From positions 1 to 6,380 of the forward strand of contig CAVJWU010000051.1 in assembly GCA_963653535.1 (NCBI GenBank): DNA of 6,380 bases, given 5' to 3'. Below are positions 1-6,255 of this stretch, piece by piece. Each line of letters begins with the position of its first letter. The first letter of the stretch is position 1. This stretch comes from UBA3210 sp963653535 (GTDB taxonomy: Bacteria > Bacillota_I > Bacilli_A > RFN20 > CAG-449). The notes beneath the pieces are model-generated. The model was not told the origin of the DNA, did not search any database, and was given only the letters and a program-made list of their open reading frames with translations. The position numbers and the translations under genes were made by a program.

Positions 1-405
1 ATAACGTTCTAAAATAATCATCGATGCTGCCGAATCAATAATAGCTTTTTGTTTCTTTGAATTTTTATTGTTAAGATGAAGCATTTCACTAGCTTCAACA
101 GTAGTATTTCTTTCATCGACTTTTGTAATATCCGCGCGAGGGAATAAAGGTTGAAGACGAGTTATAAATTCTTCCACAATCGGAGTCATTTCACAAGGGT
201 CACCACTTGGATATAAAGGTAAGCCAATAACAATATGTTCAACAATTTCGTATTCAGTTGCTTTTTTTAGCATTTTCAAGCATTCATCATAATCTCCCAT
301 ATGGAATTTTAAATTTGGTAATGGAGTTACTAGCATTCCAGATCTTGATATAGAAAGGCCTAGTGAACCTTTACCTAAGTCTAATGCGAGAATATTTTTA
401 ATCAT
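1..405 (-). CDS. ruvX: RuvX/YqgF family putative Holliday junction resolvase / pre-16S rRNA nuclease (3' end cut by window edge)
   Basis: RuvX (YqgF) is an RNase H-fold nuclease. It was first proposed as a Holliday junction resolvase and is linked in several bacteria to 5' maturation of 16S rRNA. It is cytoplasmic. The 135 residues present carry the family pattern: an N-terminal strand with an Asp (LALDLG, D9), an IVIGLP block near residues 58-63, DER at 97-99 followed by TTVEA, and a final IIDSAAS helix with D124. These match the family's acidic catalytic positions. Family members are usually about 135-150 residues, so only the last few codons are missing beyond position 1. The ATG at 405-403 is preceded by AAAGGA about 9 bases upstream, which supports this start. 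The first glycine loop reads GKGSLG where GTKRIG-like sequences are more usual; this looks like ordinary divergence. The gene is divergent from the cation antiporter and appears to start its own transcript. Confidence 0.93.
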   Translation of the reverse strand, partial: MIKNILALDLGKGSLGLSISRSGMLVTPLPNLKFHMGDYDECLKMLKKATEYEIVEHIVIGLPLYPSGDPCEMTPIVEEFITRLQPLFPRADITKVDERNTTVEASEMLHLNNKNSKKQKAIIDSAASMIILERY

Positions 406-428
406 TTAATCACGTCCTTTGCTTTAAT

Positions 429-457
429 AGTATATTATCTTTATACCATTTTTTCAC
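429..457 (-). promoter_or_regulatory. Candidate sigma-A promoter for ruvX
   Basis: On the minus strand GTGAAA (457-452, 4 of 6 matches to TTGACA) and TATACT (434-429, 5 of 6 to TATAAT) are separated by exactly 17 bases. This would start a transcript a little over 20 bases before the ruvX ATG, leaving room for its AAAGGA ribosome site. The region is AT-rich, so chance -10 matches are common and the assignment is by inspection only. Confidence 0.5.
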
Positions 458-473
458 TTAGAATTATTTTTTT

Positions 474-502
474 ATTACTAAATCTATAAATTAATATATA
501 AT
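474..502 (+). promoter_or_regulatory. Candidate promoter for the cation antiporter gene
   Basis: A perfect TATAAT lies at 497-502, about 25 bases before the antiporter ATG. Seventeen bases further upstream is a poor -35 (ATTACT, 474-479). Transcription would start near 509, giving a very short leader that just contains the SD AAGGAG at 516-521. The AT-rich surroundings make the exact -10 uncertain, because TATTAT at 502-507 overlaps it. Some promoter is expected here because the neighbouring gene runs the other way. Confidence 0.45.
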
Positions 503-527
503 ATTATGGTATGAAAAGGAGAAAACT

Positions 528-1559
528 ATGTTTAATTCATTCCCTGGTTGGGCGTTAATTATCATGTACGTCGTTTTCGCAGTCGCCTTATGTTACTTAA
601 GTAAAAAACTCGCGGATTACGTCGATGCATTAGATAAGAAAACAAATGTTTCTGGTGCTTTTATCGGTGGTGTACTTCTTGCCGCGGTCACTTCTTTACC
701 AGAATTATTCACATCAATTTCAGCGACAATATTATTACCTTCATCTGCTTCATTAGTTGTCGGTAATATCTTAGGTTCAAACTTATTCAATATTGCAATC
801 CTCGGTTTATGCTTTATTCTTTTCTTTAAGAAATTCATTGATGGAACGTTTGAATTTAAATCTCACTTTACCGTTATTATCGGCACTTGCTTCATCTACG
901 CGATTGTTTCTTATGGACTACTTGCAAGTGATAAATTACAACCTATTGTTGGACCTATTAACTTCATCGCATTATTAATCTTAATTATTTATGGAGTTAC
1001 AATCTTCCTTCAACCTAAAGAAGCCGAAGGAGAAAAAGAAGAAGATACATATGATTTAACAATTAAACAAGTAATTATTAGATTCATCATTTGCGCCATA
1101 ATTCTAGTCGCAGTATCAGTATTAATCACTTATAATACAGATGCTATCGCAACTAAATTTAATATTAACCAAACTACTGCAGGAGCTATCTTCCTTGCAA
1201 TTGCTACTTCATTACCAGAACTTGTATCTTCATTAGCTTTATGTAAAAAAGGTAACTGGAATGCCGCGGTTGGTGATATAGTCGGTTCTTGCTTATTCAA
1301 TTTCTGTATTATCGGATTAGCGGAATTCATGAGTTATAGAGTAAGTATTCTACCTGGATTTACTACACTTGAAGCACTTGACTATCAAGCATTTAAGATG
1401 ATTTATTTAACCTTAATTGTCTTATTTATTCTCTCACTATGTTTATATTTAAAATCTCGTTTACCTAGTGAAAAACAAAATACTATTGGTTATAAAATTT
1501 ATTTAGTAGTAACTGGTGTTTTATTAATATCAGGTTACGTAATTTTCTTAGTAATTTAA
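528..1559 (+). CDS. CaCA-superfamily calcium/sodium (cation) antiporter, YrbG-like
   Basis: This 343-residue inner-membrane protein very likely exchanges Ca2+ (or another cation) for Na+ or H+. It shows the inverted two-repeat plan of the CaCA superfamily. Alpha-1 has TSLPE at 55-59, then GN 79-80 and GSNLFN 83-88. Alpha-2 has TSLPE at 227-231, then GD 249-250 and GSCLFN 253-258. E59 and E231 are the expected ion-binding glutamates. About ten hydrophobic segments can be counted, five per half, joined by a charged loop at residues 163-177 (KEAEGEKEED-type), probably cytoplasmic. The length fits YrbG-type antiporters, which lack the large regulatory loop of eukaryotic NCX. The ATG follows AAGGAG with a 6-base gap. 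The gene is monocistronic, divergent from ruvX and closed by the terminator at 1560-1600. Which ions are exchanged cannot be read from sequence. Family assignment is firm; substrate is inferred. Confidence 0.93.
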   Translation: MFNSFPGWALIIMYVVFAVALCYLSKKLADYVDALDKKTNVSGAFIGGVLLAAVTSLPELFTSISATILLPSSASLVVGNILGSNLFNIAILGLCFILFFKKFIDGTFEFKSHFTVIIGTCFIYAIVSYGLLASDKLQPIVGPINFIALLILIIYGVTIFLQPKEAEGEKEEDTYDLTIKQVIIRFIICAIILVAVSVLITYNTDAIATKFNINQTTAGAIFLAIATSLPELVSSLALCKKGNWNAAVGDIVGSCLFNFCIIGLAEFMSYRVSILPGFTTLEALDYQAFKMIYLTLIVLFILSLCLYLKSRLPSEKQNTIGYKIYLVVTGVLLISGYVIFLVI

Positions 1560-1600
1560 GACAAACAAAAACTTCACCGTGGTGAAGTTTTTATTTTGTC
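1560..1600. terminator. Bidirectional intrinsic terminator between the antiporter gene and ffh
   Basis: A near-perfect dyad has core arms at 1567-1578 (AAAAACTTCACC) and 1581-1592 (GGTGAAGTTTTT). In RNA the innermost pair opens to a 4-base CGTG loop. An outer pairing of GACAAA (1560-1565) with TTTGTC (1595-1600) lengthens the stem. A-runs on one side and T-runs on the other give a U-tract in both directions, so it can end the plus-strand antiporter message and the minus-strand plsX-ffh operon. It begins one base after the antiporter TAA, and its last base is shared with the ffh TAG (1602-1600). Confidence 0.93.
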
Positions 1601-2952
1601 TATTTAAATAATCCGTTAAAAGAATTTCCACCCATTGGAGGCATTCCTCCTTTACCATAACGGGATTTCATTTCTTTCATCATCTTCTTCATCTTTTCAA
1701 ATTGGTCGAGAACTCGGTTAACTTCATAATTAGTCATGCCACATCCTTTTGCAATTCTTTGTTTTCTGGAATTCTTAATGATTTCAGGATTTTTTCTTTC
1801 TTCCGGAGTCATTGAATAAATAATAGCTTTAGTCTTTTTAAGTTGTTTTTCTGCTTTTTCTTGATCTTCTTCAGAAATCTTAGGCATTCCTGGAATTAAC
1901 TTTAATAAGCCACCCATCGAGCCTAATTTATTGAATTGTTCTAAATTTTGAAGCATGTCGTTAAGATCATATTTACCAGACATCATCTTATTAACAGATT
2001 TTTTTGCTTCTTTTTCATCGACTTGTTCTTGTACTTTTTCAACTAAGGATACGACGTCTCCCATGCCAAGAATTCGATCAGCCATTCTATCAGGATGGAA
2101 AATTTCTAAATCATCGAGTTTTTCACCAACGCCGGCATATTTAATTGGAATACCAGTTAAATGCTTAATTGATAAAGCTGAACCGCCACGAGCATCACCA
2201 TCAAGTTTAGACATGATCATGCCGGTTAAATGTAATTTTTCATTAAATGCTTTTGCCACATTAACCGCATCTTGACCAGACATTGCATCAACTAAGAGAA
2301 GGACTTCATCAGGTTTAACATTAGTTTCAATATCTTGAAGTTCTTGCATTAATTTTTCATCGATTTGTAATCGACCAGCAGTATCTATGATAACTACATC
2401 ATAATTCTCAACTTTAGCCTTTTCTTTAGCTTTTAATGCGATATCAACAGGAGATACTTGATCACCTAAATTTAATACATCAACTTCAATTTGTCGACCA
2501 ATCGTACATAATTGATCAATCGCGGCAGGTCTATAAATATCACCTGCGACAAGAAGGACTTTCTTATGTAATTTGTTTTTAAATAATTTTGCGAGTTTAC
2601 CAGAAGTAGTAGTTTTACCAGTACCTTGTAAACCGACCATCATAATAACAGTTGGTTTATGTGATAAATTAACTTCGCATTGATCTGCTCCTAATAATTC
2701 TTCAAGTTCGTCATGAACAATTTTAACTAGCATTTGTCCAGGGCTTACTTTAGTTAAGACTTCTTGTCCAATTGCTTTTTCTTTTACTTGATTAACAAAT
2801 TCTTTAACAACCTTAAAATTAACATCTGCTTCTAGAAGCGCGACACGGATTTCTTTTAACATTTCTTCCATGTTTTGTTCAGTTAATTTAGATTGTCCTC
2901 TCATCTTTTTAAAGATTGATTGGAATCTATCAGATAATGATTCAAATGCCAT
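1600..2952 (-). CDS. ffh: Signal recognition particle GTPase Ffh (SRP54)
   Basis: Ffh binds SRP RNA and signal sequences emerging from the ribosome, and docks with FtsY at the membrane in a GTP-controlled cycle. The 450 residues have the full N-G-M layout at normal length. An N-terminal helical bundle (about 1-90) is followed by the G domain: P-loop GLQGTGKTTT 107-116, DIYRPAA 138-144, DTAGR 190-194, SKLDGDARGG 248-257 and GVGEKLDDLE 274-283. The methionine-rich M domain starts near 296. It contains the finger-loop region with GLLKLIPGM (348-356) and the SRP-RNA-binding block SRKQRIAKGCGM (395-406), and ends in a Gly/Met-rich tail. The ATG lies inside the end of ylxM (11-base overlap) and is preceded by AAAGGTGATT, an SD about 7 bases upstream that is itself ylxM coding sequence. 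It is the last gene of the operon and ends in TAG at the terminator. Confidence 0.98.
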   Translation of the reverse strand: MAFESLSDRFQSIFKKMRGQSKLTEQNMEEMLKEIRVALLEADVNFKVVKEFVNQVKEKAIGQEVLTKVSPGQMLVKIVHDELEELLGADQCEVNLSHKPTVIMMVGLQGTGKTTTSGKLAKLFKNKLHKKVLLVAGDIYRPAAIDQLCTIGRQIEVDVLNLGDQVSPVDIALKAKEKAKVENYDVVIIDTAGRLQIDEKLMQELQDIETNVKPDEVLLLVDAMSGQDAVNVAKAFNEKLHLTGMIMSKLDGDARGGSALSIKHLTGIPIKYAGVGEKLDDLEIFHPDRMADRILGMGDVVSLVEKVQEQVDEKEAKKSVNKMMSGKYDLNDMLQNLEQFNKLGSMGGLLKLIPGMPKISEEDQEKAEKQLKKTKAIIYSMTPEERKNPEIIKNSRKQRIAKGCGMTNYEVNRVLDQFEKMKKMMKEMKSRYGKGGMPPMGGNSFNGLFK

Positions 2953-3277
2953 GTTTAATCACCTTTCCTTGAATTAATGAAATTAGTTCAATTTCTTTTT
3001 CACTTTTACCTTCTTTTAGTTCATCTAAGAAAGTATTAATATCTTCTTCATTCTTTAATAAATGAAGATTAGTTTCATAATTTTCTAAGGCTTGTTCAGC
3101 CTTTTTTAATGTATCATAAACTCCATTACGAGAGATGTTCTTCGATTCAGAAATTTCACCTAATGATAAATTAAGACAATAATATAATTCGATAATATTT
3201 CTTTGATTTTCAGTTAGTAATGAACCATATAAATCAAATAATTTATTAATATAAATATTCTTTTCTAAATTTTCCAT
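2942..3277 (-). CDS. ylxM: YlxM/p13-like SRP-associated helix-turn-helix protein
   Basis: This small 111-residue protein belongs to the YlxM (UPF0122) family, which is encoded next to ffh in Bacillota and Mollicutes and is thought to act with SRP. It resembles sigma-70 region 4. The family signature is clear: LYGSLLTENQ (16-25), LYYCLNLSLGEISE, then a recognition-helix-like ISRNGVYDTLKKAEQALENYE stretch (about 48-68; conserved ISR, VYD and E positions). The acidic C-terminal third is helical and variable, as usual in the family. The ATG at 3277 lies 4 bases after the TAA of the preceding membrane-protein gene, and no SD is visible in the 20 bases upstream, so translation probably relies on coupling. 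The N-terminus aligns with the family from memory, and no better start exists. Its TGA stop overlaps the ffh start by 11 bases. Whether it regulates transcription or only modulates SRP is unknown. Confidence 0.93.
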   Translation of the reverse strand: MENLEKNIYINKLFDLYGSLLTENQRNIIELYYCLNLSLGEISESKNISRNGVYDTLKKAEQALENYETNLHLLKNEEDINTFLDELKEGKSEKEIELISLIQGKVIKHGI

Positions 3278-3281
3278 AAGC

Positions 3282-3536
3282 TTAAAACCAAAAATAGAAC
3301 ATGATAGTTATGAGTAATAAAACGCAGAAATAAGTTAAGATAGATTGATGAAAACGAGAATCTTTAATCGCATCTTTCTTCATTCCTGGGTAATTAATAA
3401 ATGCATAAATAATCGCAAGAATAAAATCTATAATTAGTTCAATTGATAAATAAGGAAAACCAAATTGACCTAAGAAGTATTTTAAGAAATATTGTAAACC
3501 AATGACTAAAATTATAATTACGATCATTGTTAACAT
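3282..3536 (-). CDS. Uncharacterised 84-residue three-helix membrane protein within the SRP operon
   Basis: I do not recognise this family. The protein has three hydrophobic segments: about residues 3-21 (Ile/Val/Leu-rich), 28-48, and 65-84, the last ending in the aromatic tail FYFWF. Only one clearly charged loop is present (about 50-63, with GMKKDAIKDSRFH) between helices two and three. I place the start at ATG 3536-3534 and not at the further upstream in-frame ATG (3572), because GGAGGAGG (3553-3546) lies 9 bases before it and because the extra 12 residues would lie inside ftsY. The gene begins one base after the ftsY TAA and ends 4 bases before ylxM, so it is embedded in the SRP operon and almost certainly cotranscribed. 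Context suggests a link to membrane-protein targeting or insertion, but the sequence alone shows only a small integral membrane protein. It could also be an unrelated passenger gene. Confidence 0.8.
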   Translation of the reverse strand: MLTMIVIIILVIGLQYFLKYFLGQFGFPYLSIELIIDFILAIIYAFINYPGMKKDAIKDSRFHQSILTYFCVLLLITIMFYFWF

Positions 3537-3537
3537 A

Positions 3538-4524
3538 TTATTCTTCCTCCTCCATCGACATACATAATCCATAAAGGTATTGATCTAAATCAAATTCTTC
3601 TAAATCATCCATCTTTTCGCCTAGTCCAATAAAGCGAACAGGGATTCCTAGTTCATCACGAATGGCTAGAATTATGCCACCTTTACTCGTTCCATCCATC
3701 TTAGTAATAACAATACCAGTTACATCAGTACATTCTTTAAATGCTTTTGCTTGAATAACACCATTTTGACCAGTAGTTGCATCGATAATTAAGAAAGTTT
3801 CATGTGGAGCCGAAGGAATTTCTTTTCCTAAAATTCTTTTAATTTTAGAAAGTTCATTCATTAAATTAAGCTTATTTTGTAATCTACCAGCAGTATCACA
3901 AATAACTAAATCAACATTCTCTTCTTTTGCTTTTTTAATTCCGTCATAAGCAACAGATGCTGGATCTTGATTTTCTTTACCAACGACAATTGAGCAGCCT
4001 AAACGATTAGCCCAAACTGTTAGTTGTTCACTTGCGCCTGCTCTAAAAGTATCTCCTGCGATTAACAAAACTTTTTTACCTTGATCAATGTAACGTTTCG
4101 CGAGTTTTGCAATTGTAGTTGTTTTACCAACGCCGTTAACACCGACAACTAATAAAACAGTAGGTCCATCTTTTTGAAATTGAATTTCGTTGACGATATC
4201 GCCACCTTGATTGGCATAACTAACAAACATCTTATCAACTAAAACTTCATTGATTTGTTTTGGATCATATATATTTTGTGCGCATGTTTCTTTTTGGGTA
4301 GCTTCTACTATTTCTAAGGCAAGATTAACCCCGACATCTGCTTCAATAAGAACTTGTTCTAATTCTTCAAAATATTCATCAGTTGCTTTGGCATATTTCT
4401 TAGTTAATGCATTTAATTTACTAGAGAAGTTCTTTCTTGATTTATCAAGTCCTGCGACATATTTTTCACTTTTAGAAGTATCTTTCTTTGTAAGTTTTTC
4501 TTTTAAAAATTTAATTAATCCCAT
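3538..4524 (-). CDS. ftsY: Signal recognition particle receptor FtsY
   Basis: FtsY is the membrane-associated SRP receptor GTPase. It pairs with Ffh so that ribosomes are handed to the translocon. The 328 residues contain the NG domain: P-loop GVNGVGKTTT 128-137, DTFRAGA 158-164, DTAGRLQ 210-216, TKMDGTSKGG 274-283 and GLGEKMDDLEEFD 300-312. The long acidic A domain of E. coli FtsY is absent. Instead the N-terminus (MGLIKFLKEKLTKK) is a short basic amphipathic segment of the kind that binds lipid, as in other short Gram-positive FtsY proteins. The C-terminus ends in an unusual EEEE run whose codons double as the next gene's SD. The ATG lies 3 bases after the rnc TAA. Its SD (GGTGAGG) is made from the last rnc codons. 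It follows rnc directly, with no smc between them. Confidence 0.97.
   Translation of the reverse strand: MGLIKFLKEKLTKKDTSKSEKYVAGLDKSRKNFSSKLNALTKKYAKATDEYFEELEQVLIEADVGVNLALEIVEATQKETCAQNIYDPKQINEVLVDKMFVSYANQGGDIVNEIQFQKDGPTVLLVVGVNGVGKTTTIAKLAKRYIDQGKKVLLIAGDTFRAGASEQLTVWANRLGCSIVVGKENQDPASVAYDGIKKAKEENVDLVICDTAGRLQNKLNLMNELSKIKRILGKEIPSAPHETFLIIDATTGQNGVIQAKAFKECTDVTGIVITKMDGTSKGGIILAIRDELGIPVRFIGLGEKMDDLEEFDLDQYLYGLCMSMEEEE
3546..3553 (-). promoter_or_regulatory. Strong SD within ftsY that sets the start of the small membrane protein
   Basis: GGAGGAGG on the minus strand ends 9 bases before ATG 3536-3534. It is formed by the codons for the Met-Glu-Glu-Glu end of FtsY, so the acidic tail of FtsY and the ribosome site of the next gene are the same bases. 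It favours the 84-residue start over the upstream ATG at 3572. Confidence 0.8.
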
Positions 4525-4527
4525 TTG

Positions 4528-5208
4528 TTACCTCACCATCTTAGATAAAGCATCTTTTGCCGCTTCCTGTTCTGCTTTCTTTTTGCTTGTACCTTTACCA
4601 GTTCCAAAGACTGTATCATCCCAATAGACTTCACAAACAAATTCCGTATTAGGTGGATTACCAATTTCAGCGATACAACGATATTGTACTGAATTACGTG
4701 AATCCGCCTGAACATATTCTTGAAGTTGTGACTTATAATCTTTTAAGACTGATAAAGAAACATGTTGAATATCATCTAAAAATATCTTTTGAATTAATTT
4801 ATAAACAAAATCAAATCCTTTATCTAAATATACTGCGCCGATAAATGCTTCAAAAACATCTTCTAAAATTTTATCATTAGTCCCTCCGTTAATCTTTTGT
4901 CCGTGGCCTAATAAAAGGATGTTATTGAAGTTATATTTTTTCGCGTACTTAGTTAATGCTTCACCATTAACAAAGTAAATACGTAATTTAGATAATTGTC
5001 CTTGATCAAGAGAAGGATATTGCTTATAAACAAAATCAGCGATAATTAAATCAAGTACTCCATCACCAATAAATTCTAATCTTTCGTAACAAGGCTTATC
5101 ACTCTTCTTTTCATTCACATAAGAAGAATGTGTAAAAGCTTGTTCATATAACGGATAATTGTCTGTTTCAATATTAAATTCTTCTAGTAATTTTCTAAGT
5201 TCTGTCAC
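4528..5208 (-). CDS. rnc: Ribonuclease III
   Basis: RNase III cleaves double-stranded RNA, including rRNA precursors and structured mRNAs. The 226 residues show the full bacterial architecture. The catalytic domain carries the signature ERLEFIGDGVLDLI (42-55, with E45 and D49) and the second metal-binding pair D117/E120 in LEDVFEAFIGAVYLD. A C-terminal double-stranded-RNA-binding domain starts near DYKSQLQEYVQ (157-167) and ends with GTGKGTSKKKAEQEAAKDAL (202-221). Length is normal. The start codon is GTG (5208-5206), lying inside the last codons of plsX (14-base overlap) with AGAGGTGA about 6 bases upstream. No ATG is as well placed. Position between plsX and ftsY is classical for Bacillota. 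Its stop is 3 bases from the ftsY start. Confidence 0.97.
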   Translation of the reverse strand: MTELRKLLEEFNIETDNYPLYEQAFTHSSYVNEKKSDKPCYERLEFIGDGVLDLIIADFVYKQYPSLDQGQLSKLRIYFVNGEALTKYAKKYNFNNILLLGHGQKINGGTNDKILEDVFEAFIGAVYLDKGFDFVYKLIQKIFLDDIQHVSLSVLKDYKSQLQEYVQADSRNSVQYRCIAEIGNPPNTEFVCEVYWDDTVFGTGKGTSKKKAEQEAAKDALSKMVR

Positions 5209-6187
5209 TATTATTCACCTCTTTTTTAATTGCTTCAACGATATTTGATTTAGCCATTGAATAAGCGACATCTAATGCGCATTTAAAAGAAAATGCACTT
5301 GCGCTACCATGTGCTTTAACTACTACTCCATTAACTCCTAATAGCATCGCTCCTCCATAAGTTTCATAATCCATATTTTTCTTCATTTCTTTAAAACCTT
5401 TTTTAGAGAATAGATAGCCAATTTTAGTTAATAAATTTGTATAGAATGCTTTTTTGATCATGCCTGACATCATCTTAGCCATTCCTTCAGACGATTTTAA
5501 GAAGATATTACCGGCAAATCCACCTGTAACAACGACATCACAATGACCATCTAACGCATCACGAGCTTCGACATTACCTTTAAAATTAATTGAATTATCT
5601 AATTTTAATTTTTGATGTGCTTCTTTAATTTCTGGAGTACCTTTTTCTTCTTCGACCCCATTACTTAATAAATAGACTTTTGGTTCATTAACTTTAAAGA
5701 TATTGCGAGAATAAATTGAGCCCATCTTCGCGAATTGGACTAATTGATCAGCATTAGTTTCATTTGATGCCCCAATATCAAGAATGATAGTTGGCGTTCC
5801 AGTTTTAGTTGGGAAAGGTGAAATTAATGCAGCACGTTGAATGCCTTCAATTAATTTTAGTTTAATAGTCGCCACAGATAAAAATCCTCCCGTAGAACCG
5901 GCAGAAATTACTCCGTCTGCATTAAATTCTTTCATGTAGTTAACGGCTTTATATAAAGAAGATTCTCTACTTCTTGCTGCTTCTAAAGGTCCGACATCCA
6001 TTGGTAAAACATCTCTTGCGTCGATAATATCAACATTAGGTAAATTAACTAATTTATCTAATTCTTCTTTTCTACCGCAGGCGACAATTTTACAATCATC
6101 ATGTTCTTTTAAGAAATTTATAATACCTTCTTGTAATACTTTAGGTCCATTATCTGAACCCATGCAATCAACCGCTAATGTAATCAT
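5195..6187 (-). CDS. plsX: Phosphate acyltransferase PlsX
   Basis: PlsX converts acyl-ACP to acyl-phosphate, the donor used by PlsY for glycerol-3-phosphate acylation, the first step of phospholipid synthesis. It is a peripheral membrane protein. The 330 residues match the family from end to end: AVDCMGSDNGP 5-15, SAGSTGG 95-101, LDIGASNETNADQLVQFA (136-153), NVEARDALDG (205-214), VVVTGGFAGNIFLKSSEG (218-235) and LLGVNGVVVKAHGSA (282-296). The usual Asp in the (C/T)DGF.GN block is Gly here (G222); this reads directly from codon GGT. The ATG at 6187 gives the expected N-terminus, and an in-frame TAG a few codons upstream excludes a longer product. It is the first gene of the operon and overlaps rnc by 14 bases. 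The downstream fab and acpP genes common in other Bacillota are absent. Its SD placement is odd (see the leader entry). Confidence 0.97.
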   Translation of the reverse strand: MITLAVDCMGSDNGPKVLQEGIINFLKEHDDCKIVACGRKEELDKLVNLPNVDIIDARDVLPMDVGPLEAARSRESSLYKAVNYMKEFNADGVISAGSTGGFLSVATIKLKLIEGIQRAALISPFPTKTGTPTIILDIGASNETNADQLVQFAKMGSIYSRNIFKVNEPKVYLLSNGVEEEKGTPEIKEAHQKLKLDNSINFKGNVEARDALDGHCDVVVTGGFAGNIFLKSSEGMAKMMSGMIKKAFYTNLLTKIGYLFSKKGFKEMKKNMDYETYGGAMLLGVNGVVVKAHGSASAFSFKCALDVAYSMAKSNIVEAIKKEVNNSDRT

Positions 6188-6198
6188 AATAAAAACTA

Positions 6199-6219
6199 TC
6201 TAGAAACTAGAATCTCCTT
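6199..6219 (-). promoter_or_regulatory. plsX leader: distant SD followed by a TCTAG-TTT-CTAGA inverted repeat
   Basis: A perfect AAGGAG lies at 6219-6214 on the minus strand but is 26 bases from the plsX ATG, far beyond the usual 5-10. The only closer purine tract is a weak AGATAG about 8 bases upstream. Between SD and start is an inverted repeat with 5-base arms and a 3-base centre (6211-6199). If it folds in the RNA it would shorten the effective distance to about 13 bases. If it acts in DNA, it sits just downstream of the predicted transcription start, where a repressor could bind. Both roles are inferred. Confidence 0.5.
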
Positions 6220-6226
6220 AGGGCAA

Positions 6227-6255
6227 ATTATAGCATATAAAACCCTTATAAAATA
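6227..6255 (-). promoter_or_regulatory. Likely promoter of the plsX-rnc-ftsY-ylxM-ffh operon (extended -10)
   Basis: The minus strand reads TGCTATAAT (6235-6227): a perfect -10 with the TGn extension. The -35 at 17-base spacing (TATTTT, 6255-6250) is poor, as extended -10 promoters tolerate. Transcription should begin around 6220-6219, directly at the AAGGAG. It is the only good promoter seen ahead of the six co-directional genes. Confidence 0.65.

Noticed and set aside
1734..1769. GCG in place of GSG in the RNA-binding block of Ffh (RIAKGCGM)
   Set aside because: E. coli Ffh, as I recall it, has the same GCGM sequence, so this is a normal variant.
1955..2275. Plus-strand 106-codon open frame opposite ffh, and similar frames opposite or inside the antiporter, ftsY and rnc
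   Set aside because: They lie fully within well-supported genes, match no family and are best explained as shadows of the real coding frames.
2942..2944. TGA at the end of ylxM as a possible tryptophan codon (Mycoplasma code)
   Set aside because: ylxM ends at a typical position, TGG encodes Trp elsewhere (RNase III, the antiporter, the small membrane protein), and no gene contains an internal TGA.
3537..3572. Longer start for the small membrane protein at the ATG at 3572
   Set aside because: No SD fits it as well, the extra residues (VCRWRRKNN-type) lie entirely within ftsY, and the ATG at 3536 has an ideal GGAGGAGG 9 bases upstream.
2220..4140. Similarity between ffh and ftsY as a possible recent duplication
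   Set aside because: They are the two ancient paralogous SRP GTPases present in nearly all bacteria; shared motifs are expected.
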